Below the pieces are notes generated by a model that saw only the letters and a list, made by a program, of their open reading frames with translations, did not search any database and had not been told where the DNA came from. Position numbers and translations under genes: made by a program. DNA of 20,596 bases, taken from an uncultured Chloroflexota bacterium. GTDB taxonomy: Bacteria > Chloroflexota > Limnocylindria > Limnocylindrales > CSP1-4. Of the stretch, positions 14,400 to 20,596 are shown piece after piece. The DNA lies in assembly GCA_903928275.1 (NCBI GenBank), contig CAIYQJ010000423.1, positions 1 to 20,596 on the forward strand. Direction: 5' to 3'. Numbering within the stretch: position 1 is the first letter of the stretch; each line of letters begins with the position of its first letter.

Positions 14400-15248
14400 T
14401 CACCCCGTGCGGAGCGCGACGCCGCCGGCGAACCCGGGGCCGATGTGCGGGCCGATCGACGGACCCATCGTCTCGACGATGACGGCGTCCGGGTCGAAGT
14501 CGGGCAGGCGCCGAAGGATGTCCGCCCGCAGACCGGCGACATCCGCGTCGGGGCCGTCGAGGAGGCCGATCCGGTCGACCGGGCGCTCCGCCAGGAGCTC
14601 GGCAACGCGGCTCCGCGCCTTCGAGCGCGTCCGGACGCGCTCCGCCTGGACGACCTCGCCGTCGCGGACGGTGACGATCGGCTTCACCGAGAGGATGGTC
14701 CCCACGGCCGCGCGCGCCCCGGAGATGCGGCCGCCGCGCCGGAGGTACTCGAGCGTGTCGACCGCGACGAACAGCTCCACGTGCGGGACACGCCTCCGGA
14801 CTTCGGCCGCGATCGTCGCGGCGTCGGAGCCGGAAGTGGCCATCTCGGCGGCGAGCAGCGCGAGGATGCCGACGCCCACCGACGCCGAGTCCGAGTCGAC
14901 GACGTGGATCTCACGATGGGGCAGCATGTCCCGCGCGATCCGGGCGCTCTTCAGGGTCGCCGACAGCTTGCCGCCGACCGTCACGCAGACGATCGCGTCC
15001 GCGCCTGCGGCGAAGACACGCTCGTATGCGACCTTGAAGTCGCCGGCGCTCGCCGCGGCGGTGGTCGGAAGCGGGGCCCCGGGCGCGAGCATCGCCGTCC
15101 AGAAGGCGTCCGCGGACATCTCCGTGCCGGCCCGGGATTCGCGCTCGCCGAATCGCACGAGGAGCGGCACGACGGTGATGCCCGCCCCCGCGGCCCTCGC
15201 GAGAGAGAGGTCGGACGCGGAGTCGGTGACGACGGCGACGCGGCCCAC
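14400..15248 (-). CDS. DegV family fatty-acid-binding protein
   Basis: A 282-aa protein of normal DegV length. VVTDSASDL (6-14), LPTTAAASAGDF, GGKLSATLKSA and DTLEYLRRGGRIS are the hallmark motifs, and the C-terminal GPSIGPHIGPG matches the conserved GPVIGxHxGPG. DegV/FakB-type proteins bind a single fatty acid; in Firmicutes FakB presents it to the kinase FakA. No fakA-like gene is in the window, so only lipid binding is predicted. The GTG at 15248 gives the typical start and follows AGGAGGGG. It lies downstream of the MFS gene on the same strand with a 127-base gap containing its own candidate -10 element, so it may be transcribed independently. Confidence 0.93.
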   Translation of the reverse strand: MGRVAVVTDSASDLSLARAAGAGITVVPLLVRFGERESRAGTEMSADAFWTAMLAPGAPLPTTAAASAGDFKVAYERVFAAGADAIVCVTVGGKLSATLKSARIARDMLPHREIHVVDSDSASVGVGILALLAAEMATSGSDAATIAAEVRRRVPHVELFVAVDTLEYLRRGGRISGARAAVGTILSVKPIVTVRDGEVVQAERVRTRSKARSRVAELLAERPVDRIGLLDGPDADVAGLRADILRRLPDFDPDAVIVETMGPSIGPHIGPGFAGGVALRTG

Positions 15249-15321
15249 GGTCCCCTCCTGCCCGACCCCGCGCCAGGTCGCCTCGGTACCGGGCGACGCA
15301 GCGGCGCGGGCGCTGGCGGGG

Positions 15322-15327
15322 ATGATA
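15322..15327 (-). promoter_or_regulatory. Candidate -10 element for the DegV gene
   Basis: TATCAT on the minus strand, predicting a leader of about 65 bases that includes the Shine-Dalgarno at the DegV GTG. Just upstream is a direct repeat of CGGTCCG (on the plus strand, spaced by AT) where a regulator could bind. No TTGACA is seen. Confidence 0.4.
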
Positions 15328-15375
15328 CCGGTCCGATCGGTCCGGGACGGCGACCCCGCGCGCCGGGGGACGCGC

Positions 15376-16668
15376 CTAGACGACCGGGTCGATGGCGGGC
15401 GGGGTGGCGGGCGTCGCCTCGATCCGGTGCTCGAACGCCCGGAGCCGCGAGAGCGGCAGGATGGCGACCACCAGCAGGACCAGGGTGGCGACGAAGATCC
15501 CGTCGAGGCCGCCGAGGTCGGCCGCCACGCCCCCGAGAAGGCTGCCGGCGATCTGGCCGGTCGCGAGGAAGACCGAGTAGAGCCCCATGATCGCGCCGCG
15601 GTCCTCGGGGAACGACTCCGACATGTCCGCGAGCAGGCCGAGCGCCGCCGGTGTCGCGCCGGAGAGCACGAAGAGCCCGACGGCGGCGACGATCGCGGCC
15701 AGGACGATGACGATCGGAGACATGCCGTAGCTGTGGTTGACGACGAGGCCAGCGATGACGAGGCCCGCCCCCCCGGCGATCCCGAGCCCGATGATCGTCG
15801 TCCGGCGATACGTCTTGAACCGGTTCCCCCACCAGATGAGGCCCCCGAAGAAGACCACGCCGGCGACGATGAACGCGACGCTGATGAGGATCGGGGTCAG
15901 GCTGCCCATGAGCAGCTGGTGCGCGAACTTCGGCGGCGGCTCCTTGATGAGCTGGAAGAGCGACTGGTTCGTCCACAGGCCGATGGCCGCGTTGACCGCG
16001 ATCCAGGTCGGCGCCAGGAGCCAGACCTGCGAGGCGCGCAGGAGCGCCGCGTAGCGCCGGACGCTCCCCGGACGGTGCTCCCTGGATCCCACGTGCTCGG
16101 CACGGACGTCCTTCACGCCGAAGCGGTAGATGGCCAGCGAGATGACGTAGACGCCGGCGTTGAGGAAGAACCCGAACGCACCGACGAGCGTCCACAGCGG
16201 ACCCGCCACGACGAGCCCCGCGCCGAGACCGGCGAGCGTGGCGGCCTCGAACCGAGCCGCCGCCTTGCCTCGCAGCGCGACGTCACCGGCGGTGGCGATC
16301 GCGATGAAGCCGAGGATCGACGGGACGCTCGAAGCGCTCGATGCGCCCTCGAGGGCCCGCGTGAGGCCGAGGAGCCACAGGTTCGTCGTCAGACCGGTGA
16401 GGATGACGGCGACGAAGCCGAAGATGGGCCCGAGCTGCATGACGCGGTGGTAGCCGACCCGATCCCCCAGGCTCCCGAACGGCGGCGACAGGACGAGCTC
16501 GGTGACGAAGAATGCCGCGCCGTAGAAGCCGAGGATGATGGGGTCCACCGACGGGCCGCCGTGCGACGGGAGCTCGGCGAGGTAGTACACGAGCATCGTG
16601 CCCGTGAGGCCCGTGCTGAATCGGAGCGTGAACGTCCCGGCGATGACGGCCCAGAGCGAGCGTTGCAC
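15376..16668 (-). CDS. Major facilitator superfamily transporter
   Basis: A 430-aa membrane protein with about 12 hydrophobic helices and a longer hydrophilic loop in the middle (around residues 190-215, RAEHVGSREHRPGSVRRY), the layout of MFS secondary transporters. The loop between helices 2 and 3 carries GSLGDRVGYHRVM (65-77), the MFS motif A that closes the channel on the cytoplasmic side. The substrate cannot be told from sequence; drug/metabolite efflux is the common role of such stand-alone members. The GTG at 16668 gives the first helix directly. TAGGCT ends 6 bases upstream and no Shine-Dalgarno is present, suggesting a leaderless mRNA. It diverges from the gamma-glutamyltransferase-like gene across 132 bases. 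The DegV gene lies downstream on the same strand. Confidence 0.9.
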   Translation of the reverse strand: MQRSLWAVIAGTFTLRFSTGLTGTMLVYYLAELPSHGGPSVDPIILGFYGAAFFVTELVLSPPFGSLGDRVGYHRVMQLGPIFGFVAVILTGLTTNLWLLGLTRALEGASSASSVPSILGFIAIATAGDVALRGKAAARFEAATLAGLGAGLVVAGPLWTLVGAFGFFLNAGVYVISLAIYRFGVKDVRAEHVGSREHRPGSVRRYAALLRASQVWLLAPTWIAVNAAIGLWTNQSLFQLIKEPPPKFAHQLLMGSLTPILISVAFIVAGVVFFGGLIWWGNRFKTYRRTTIIGLGIAGGAGLVIAGLVVNHSYGMSPIVIVLAAIVAAVGLFVLSGATPAALGLLADMSESFPEDRGAIMGLYSVFLATGQIAGSLLGGVAADLGGLDGIFVATLVLLVVAILPLSRLRAFEHRIEATPATPPAIDPVV

Positions 16669-16674
16669 GGACGC

Positions 16675-16680
16675 AGCCTA
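16675..16680 (-). promoter_or_regulatory. Candidate -10 element, leaderless type, for the MFS gene
   Basis: TAGGCT on the minus strand ends 6 bases before the GTG at 16668, the same geometry as coaX and the gamma-glutamyltransferase-like gene. There is no Shine-Dalgarno and no recognisable -35. Confidence 0.45.
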
Positions 16681-16788
16681 GCGGGCCGCGGCCGGGGCCA
16701 CCGGTCGGCGCCGCAGCGGTCGGCCAGCATGCGAAGGGACCTTGCCGCGGGCTCGACCGGCGGCCGGGCGGCCGGGGTCCGGCGCGCG

Positions 16789-16794
16789 TACGAT
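16789..16794 (+). promoter_or_regulatory. Candidate -10 element, leaderless type, for the gamma-glutamyltransferase-like gene
   Basis: TACGAT ends exactly 6 bases before the ATG at 16801. No Shine-Dalgarno fits in the gap. With the MFS element it makes a divergent promoter pair in 132 bases. Confidence 0.5.
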
Positions 16795-16800
16795 CGGTCC

Positions 16801-18561
16801 ATGGATCGCGACCTCGACCCGGGCTCGTTCGCGGCGCTCCACGATGGGCGACCGCTCGTCCCGGCCATGCTCGCGCGTGGCGGCTCCGGTGCCGTCGTCG
16901 CCCCGCACCACCTGGCCACCGCCGCGGGTCTCGGGATCCTGCGCGCGGGTGGGTCGGCCGTTGACGCGGCGATCGCGACGAATGCCGTGCTCGGCGTCGT
17001 CATGGCCAGCGCGTGCGGCATCGGCGGCGACGCGTTCTGGCTGGCCTGGGACGCGCCGGCGCGAGAGCTGGTCGCGGTCAACGGCTCCGGCCACAGCGCG
17101 GCGCGCCACCTGGAGGCCGTGCTCGCGGCCGGCGTCGACCGGATGCCGATGCGCGGGCCCCTCACGATCACGGTGCCGGGGGCAGCGGCGAGCTGGGGCG
17201 ACGCCCACGCTCGCTGGGGCCGCCTCCCGCTCGAGACCGTCCTCGCGCCGGCGATCGAGCTCGCGTCCGGCGGCTTCCCCGCGTCGCACGGGTGGATCGC
17301 CGCCGTCGAGGACGGCGCCCGCGCGTTCGGCGTGGTCCCCGGCGGGGACGCCAAGGCGGGGCCGGGGCCGGCTCGCAGCCCGGGACCCGGCGCCGTGGGC
17401 GTGGGCTCCGGGGGCGCCGCGTGGGCGAGCGTCTTCCGCCCGCTCGGCCGACCGTGGCGCCCCGGCGAGCGCGTGCGGCTCCCCGCGCTCGCCCGGACCC
17501 TCGAGCGGCTCGCCGGCGTGGGCTTCGATGACCTCTACGTGGGCCGCCTCGCGGACGCGCAGGCCGCCGCGCTGCGGGCGGCCGGCTCGCCGATCGACGC
17601 GGCGGACCTCGCAGCCCACCGGACCACGTTCGGCGAGCCGCTCACCGCCGCCTACCGCGGCGTCACGGTGGCCACGCATCCCCCGAACAGCTCGGGGATC
17701 GTCGGGCTCGAGATCCTGCGGATCATGGAGCGCTTCGCCCCACCGGACCCGGCATCGCTCGCGGCCGGGCGCGGCGCCGGGCCCGACTGGACCCACGTCG
17801 CGATCGAGGCAGCCAAGCTCGCGCTGGCCGACCGGGACGCGTTCCTCACGGACCCGGAAGTGGAACCGGTCCCCGTCGAGGCCATCCTCTCGGACGTCCA
17901 CGTCGGCGAGCTCGCCGCGTCGATCGACCCGCTGCACGCCCGCCCGCCCGCGCCATCCCGGCTGCCGAGGGGCGGGGGCACCGTCTTCCTCGCGGTCGTG
18001 GACCGGGACGGCAACGCGGTGAGCCTCATCGAGTCGAACTACCTCGGGTTCGGCTCGGGGGTGGTGGACCCCGCGACCGGGATCGTCTACCACGACCGCG
18101 GCAGCTACTTCAGCCTGGACCCGGGCCAGGCGAACCGGCTGGCGTCGCGGAAGCGGACGCTCCACACCCTCATGCCGGCCATGCTGCTGCGAGACGGCCT
18201 GCCCTGGGTGGTCGTGGGGTCGATGGGCGCCGATGCCCAGCCGCAGATCCACGCGCAGGTCGTCTCCGCGCTCGTGGACGGCGGCCTCGGGCCGGACGCG
18301 GCGGTGTCGATGCCACGCTGGTTCGCGGAGTCGGAGGGGCACCTGGAGCCGCCGCGAGTGGTCCGCGTGGAGCCGCGGGTCGGGCGTGAGACGCTCGACG
18401 CCCTCCGGGCCCGCGGCCACGAGATCGAGGTCACGGACCTGTTCGCATCGATCGTGGGGCACTGCCACGCGATCGCGCTCGTCGATGGCGGCCCGGCCGT
18501 CGGCGGGACCCTCGCGGCCGCGACGGATCCGCGGAGCGAAGGGCTCCCGGCCGCGTGGTGA
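16801..18561 (+). CDS. Gamma-glutamyltransferase family protein (YwrD-like)
   Basis: A 586-aa Ntn-hydrolase. GGT enzymes cleave themselves before a threonine, which then attacks gamma-glutamyl bonds such as in glutathione. Here the predicted nucleophile is Thr394 in GGGTVFLAVVDRDGNAVSLIES, the family's autocleavage site. ACGIGGDAFW (71-80), HPPNSSGI (293-300) and GSMGADAQPQ (473-482) match the YwrD-like branch, where the last motif is normally GxMGGDxQPQ; Ala477 replaces Gly. There is no signal peptide, so it should be cytoplasmic, unlike periplasmic E. coli GGT. A Gly/Pro/Ala-rich insert sits at about 183-212. The ATG at 16801 follows a leaderless-type box. The next gene starts 22 bases downstream, probably in the same operon. 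The true substrate is uncertain; the family also includes acylases. Confidence 0.9.
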   Translation: MDRDLDPGSFAALHDGRPLVPAMLARGGSGAVVAPHHLATAAGLGILRAGGSAVDAAIATNAVLGVVMASACGIGGDAFWLAWDAPARELVAVNGSGHSAARHLEAVLAAGVDRMPMRGPLTITVPGAAASWGDAHARWGRLPLETVLAPAIELASGGFPASHGWIAAVEDGARAFGVVPGGDAKAGPGPARSPGPGAVGVGSGGAAWASVFRPLGRPWRPGERVRLPALARTLERLAGVGFDDLYVGRLADAQAAALRAAGSPIDAADLAAHRTTFGEPLTAAYRGVTVATHPPNSSGIVGLEILRIMERFAPPDPASLAAGRGAGPDWTHVAIEAAKLALADRDAFLTDPEVEPVPVEAILSDVHVGELAASIDPLHARPPAPSRLPRGGGTVFLAVVDRDGNAVSLIESNYLGFGSGVVDPATGIVYHDRGSYFSLDPGQANRLASRKRTLHTLMPAMLLRDGLPWVVVGSMGADAQPQIHAQVVSALVDGGLGPDAAVSMPRWFAESEGHLEPPRVVRVEPRVGRETLDALRARGHEIEVTDLFASIVGHCHAIALVDGGPAVGGTLAAATDPRSEGLPAAW

Positions 18562-18583
18562 CGGACCGCGGAGCGGCAGGGCG

Positions 18584-19138
18584 ATGAGTGCGCCCGAGTC
18601 GCGGCCGGAGCCGACGCCGGAGCGCAGGGCCTGGGAGCGCGAGCGGTTCCTCGCGCGCATCCGGGGCCTGTCGCGGGCGGAGGTGGTGGCGCTCGGAGAG
18701 GCGGTAGACGTGCTCGTCGCGGAAGGGGGCGACCCGAAGAAGCTGGCACGCGGGTTCGCCCTCGCGTGGGTCGCCGGCCCGCGCATCTCGAGGGAGGAGA
18801 CGGTCTCCCTCGACCGGCTGTTCGTCGACGTCGTCGTGGCCATGGCCATCGCCGTGTCGGGAGTGGACCCGCAGGTCGTCGCCGGGACGTCCGACCGGTC
18901 CCGCGTCGCCGGCGTCGCGTTCCTCGAGGCGCTGTTCCCGCGGCGGCAGGCGTCGAGCCTCACGGAGATCTCCGTCCGACTCATCGGCAACTCCCTCGCG
19001 CCCGTCGACCCGCAGCACGCGGTCGTCGCCGCGTGGAATGCCGGGTGCGCGATCGCGCTGCGTGGCACGCTCCCGTCCGAGGTGGACACGGTCCTCACGG
19101 CGGCGTGGCTCCGCGCACTCGGTGAGCTCCCTGTCTGA
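18584..19138 (+). CDS. Protein of unknown function, 184 aa, downstream of the gamma-glutamyltransferase-like gene
   Basis: I do not recognise this family. The protein starts with a charged Pro/Glu/Arg segment (to about residue 30) and is then mostly helical, with Ala/Val-rich stretches around residues 84-100 (DVVVAMAIAVSG) that look like buried helices rather than membrane spans. SSLTEISVRLIGNSLAPVDP is the most distinctive stretch. There are no metal or nucleotide motifs. The ATG at 18584 is the best start; it has only a weak purine-rich region upstream. Position 22 bases after the gamma-glutamyltransferase-like stop suggests co-transcription. Codon use is normal for the window, which supports a real gene. 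Confidence 0.7.
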   Translation: MSAPESRPEPTPERRAWERERFLARIRGLSRAEVVALGEAVDVLVAEGGDPKKLARGFALAWVAGPRISREETVSLDRLFVDVVVAMAIAVSGVDPQVVAGTSDRSRVAGVAFLEALFPRRQASSLTEISVRLIGNSLAPVDPQHAVVAAWNAGCAIALRGTLPSEVDTVLTAAWLRALGELPV

Positions 19139-19166
19139 CCCCCCCGCTGGGACTCTTCGGCGTCGA

Positions 19167-19172
19167 TATACT
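19167..19172 (+). promoter_or_regulatory. Candidate -10 element for the 89-aa protein gene
   Basis: TATACT within ATATACTCG, the same nine bases as the gdhA element. It predicts a start near 19179 and a leader of about 43 bases that includes GGAGG. No -35 match. Confidence 0.45.
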
Positions 19173-19182
19173 CGCGCGGCGG

Positions 19183-19198
19183 GGCGGTCGCGACCGCC
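19183..19198. promoter_or_regulatory. Perfect 16-base palindrome, candidate operator
   Basis: GGCGGTCGCGACCGCC is its own reverse complement. It begins 10 bases after the TATACT box, at the expected transcription start, where a bound repressor would block transcription. With no loop it is better as a protein-binding dyad than as an RNA hairpin. Confidence 0.4.
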
Positions 19199-19221
19199 GA
19201 CCGCCACCCCCGGAGGATCCC

Positions 19222-19491
19222 GTGTCGTCGAACGTGGCCCAGAACTACCCGTACTCGAGCGAGACCGAGGCGGAGCGCGCGGCCGCGATCGCGGCCGCGT
19301 TCGCGGCGCACGGGGACCTCGAGGGGGCCGTGCGGTCGGGCAGCGTGGCGCTCGACGGCTCGGACCGCTGGTGGACGTGGCGGTGCCGGAAGGCGGGATG
19401 CGGCGGCGTCGTCCATGCGGCCGGGTACGCCGCGGAGCGTCGCGCGGTCCTCGTGGTGTGCGACCGCTGCGGCGGGACCTCGCTCCGCTGA
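19222..19491 (+). CDS. Small zinc-ribbon-like protein, 89 aa
   Basis: The only cysteines are Cys55 and Cys60 (WRCRKAGCGG) and Cys80 and Cys83 (VVCDRCGG), two pairs that could hold one zinc ion in a ribbon fold (C-x4-C-x19-C-x2-C). The N-terminal half is an Ala-rich helix after a short polar start. I do not recognise a named family; such small ribbons often bind nucleic acid or proteins. The GTG at 19222 is set by GGAGG (19212-19216) five bases upstream. It has its own candidate promoter and a palindromic site in front, and azlC follows after 86 bases, so it may head the azlCD transcript. Confidence 0.75.
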   Translation: MSSNVAQNYPYSSETEAERAAAIAAAFAAHGDLEGAVRSGSVALDGSDRWWTWRCRKAGCGGVVHAAGYAAERRAVLVVCDRCGGTSLR

Positions 19492-19577
19492 CGGGGCCCA
19501 CCTCGCGCGTCCCCGCCCCGCCCGTCCCTGGCCGGCCGTCGTCGCCTGCTGCCGTCGCGGCGTCGCGACATCGGGTC

Positions 19578-20300
19578 GTGCTCGACGCAGTGGGCATGTC
19601 GGTCGCGGCCGCGGCATTCGGCGTCGTCTACGGGCTCGCCGCGCGCGGCGCCGGGTTCTCCGCCGTGGACGCGCTCGCGATGAGCCTCATCGTGTTCGCC
19701 GGGGCGTCGCAGTTCGCGGCCGTGGGCTTCGTCGCCCAGGGGATGCCGTGGCTGGCGATCGTGGGCCTCACGTTCCTCCTCAACGCGCGCCACATCCTCT
19801 ACTCGGCGGCGCTCGCGCCGTGGCTCCAGCGAACGCCGCGACCAGAGCGCGCCCTGATGGCGCACGTACTCACGGACGAGTCCTTCGCCCTCTCGCTCGC
19901 GCACTTCGGCCGCATCGGGCGCGCCGACGTCCCCGGCTACTGGGTGGCGGCCGCATTCATCTGGATCCCGTGGCAGGCCGCGACGGTGGTCGGCTACCTC
20001 GGCGGCCAGCTCGTCCCCGACCCGGCCGCGCTCGGCCTCGATGTCGTCTTCCCCGCCGCGATGGGGGCACTCGCGGTCGCCGTCGTCACCGGCCGGCGCG
20101 AGCTCGCGGCCGCGATCGGCGGTGCGGTCGTCGGGGTCGTCGTCGCGCTGTTCACGTCGACGTCGATCGGCATCGTCGCGGGCGGGCTCATCGGACCGGC
20201 GATCGGCCTCGCGGTGCCACGACGCGGCTCGGACGCGACGATCCCGGACGATGCGCCGTCCCTCGACGGGCACGACGAGGCGATCGGGGTCGCGCCGTGA
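19578..20300 (+). CDS. azlC: AzlC family branched-chain amino acid exporter, large subunit
   Basis: A 240-aa membrane protein. FGVVYGLAARGAGFS, SLIVFAGASQFAAVG and LLNARHILYSAAL are the conserved AzlC stretches, and the hydrophobic helices that follow complete the usual topology. AzlC with AzlD exports branched-chain amino acids or analogues in characterised bacteria. The frame is open upstream through the preceding gene, but no ATG, GTG or TTG occurs in frame from 19488 until the GTG at 19578, so this is the earliest reasonable start; GTG 19590 and ATG 19596 are alternatives. The N-terminus is shorter than in many homologues, which usually have about ten extra residues before the first helix. 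The stop overlaps azlD as GTGA. The hydrophilic C-terminal tail (about 25 residues) is Asp/Pro-rich. Confidence 0.88.
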   Translation: MLDAVGMSVAAAAFGVVYGLAARGAGFSAVDALAMSLIVFAGASQFAAVGFVAQGMPWLAIVGLTFLLNARHILYSAALAPWLQRTPRPERALMAHVLTDESFALSLAHFGRIGRADVPGYWVAAAFIWIPWQAATVVGYLGGQLVPDPAALGLDVVFPAAMGALAVAVVTGRRELAAAIGGAVVGVVVALFTSTSIGIVAGGLIGPAIGLAVPRRGSDATIPDDAPSLDGHDEAIGVAP

Positions 20301-20596
20301 CGGGCGATCTCGTCCTCCTCGCGATCCTCATGGGCGCGGTCACCTACCCGTCCCGCGCGATCCCGATCCTCGCGCCCGGCATCGAGCGGCTGCCTGCCCC
20401 GGTCCTCGCCTACCTTCGCCTCGTCGGACCCGCCGTCCTCGCCGCGCTCGCGGCCGTGAACGTGCTCGTCACGCCCGACGCCGGCGGGCATCCGCAGCTC
20501 CACGTGGGGATCGAGACCGTCGCGGTGCTCCTCGCGGTCGGGATCGTGGCGTGGCGCCGGAACCTGCTCCTCGGCGTCGCCGTCGCGGTCGCGATC
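20297..20596 (+). CDS. azlD: AzlD family branched-chain amino acid exporter, small subunit (3' partial)
   Basis: The frame starts at a GTG overlapping the azlC stop (GTGA) and is open to the window end, giving 100 visible residues of a family usually near 100-110. TYPSRAIPIL near the N-terminus and VLAYLRLVGPAVLAALAAV match the AzlD helices, and a further hydrophobic segment runs to the edge. It partners AzlC in the exporter; the overlap suggests coupled, balanced synthesis. Only a few residues should be missing. The gene is too short in view to appear as a closed reading frame. Confidence 0.88.
   Translation, partial: MTGDLVLLAILMGAVTYPSRAIPILAPGIERLPAPVLAYLRLVGPAVLAALAAVNVLVTPDAGGHPQLHVGIETVAVLLAVGIVAWRRNLLLGVAVAVAI

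Noticed and set aside
13033..18561. Plus-strand open frame of more than 1800 codons running over gdhA, DegV and MFS into the gamma-glutamyltransferase-like gene
   Set aside because: Only the part from 16801 encodes a recognisable protein. The rest is antisense to clear genes and reads as Arg/Asp/Gly-rich noise, a known effect of high third-position GC that removes stop codons.
19038..19577. AzlC read as a 420-aa protein starting at 19038
   Set aside because: It overlaps two other genes, the added sequence is Arg/Gly-rich, and AzlC proteins are about 240 aa.

Overview
The window is very GC-rich (above 70% by eye) and dense, with about 18 protein genes, many GTG starts, frequent 4-base stop/start overlaps, and no gap above 300 bases. 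I saw no RNA genes, insertion sequences, phage genes or CRISPR. The gene set (type III pantothenate kinase, M16 peptidase, DegV, a BioD-like/DRTGG ATPase, a YwrD-type gamma-glutamyltransferase) and the base composition suggest a bacterial chromosome. A high-GC Chloroflexota of the Limnocylindria/Ellin6529 kind is my best guess and an actinobacterium the alternative; this is inference, since no marker gene is present.

Layout. (1) 2-1894 (+): 3' part of a NuoN/ND2-like proton-pumping membrane subunit with an unusually long C-terminal extension. (2) 1914-5094 (-): a 137-aa unknown protein, then an M16 zinc peptidase, a TPR-like protein and nucleoside diphosphate kinase; the last three are joined by ATGA and GTGA overlaps. 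(3) 5278-9261 (+): coaX-coaBC-panB-panC, a pantothenate/coenzyme A operon with GTGA overlaps at its first two junctions. (4) 9277-11052 (-): a 201-aa unknown protein followed by a BioD-like/DRTGG ATPase. It converges on panC at a hairpin that contains both stop codons. (5) 11111-12739 (-): a predicted Tat-exported lipoprotein related to the N,N-dimethylformamidase large subunit. (6) 12865-14130 (-): glutamate dehydrogenase with a structured upstream region. (7) 14400-16668 (-): an MFS transporter and then a DegV protein. (8) 16801-19138 (+): gamma-glutamyltransferase-like enzyme and an unknown protein. (9) 19222-20596 (+): a small zinc-ribbon-like protein, then azlC and azlD, the latter cut by the window end.

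Function. PanB and PanC make pantothenate, CoaX phosphorylates it and CoaBC converts it to 4'-phosphopantetheine, so one transcript covers most of CoA synthesis; panD, a ketopantoate reductase, coaD and coaE are not here. gdhA, the gamma-glutamyltransferase-like gene and azlCD give the right half a nitrogen/amino-acid flavour, but they are separate transcription units.

The most notable pattern is regulatory. Several genes that begin transcription units have a TAnnnT hexamer ending 6 or 7 bases before the start codon and no Shine-Dalgarno, the arrangement expected for leaderless mRNAs. Others have a clear GGAGG-type site, with any TAnnnT lying further upstream. I did not find an obviously new multi-gene defence or mobile system. 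The best candidates for undescribed biology are the 201-aa protein/DRTGG ATPase pair and the extended NuoN-like protein.
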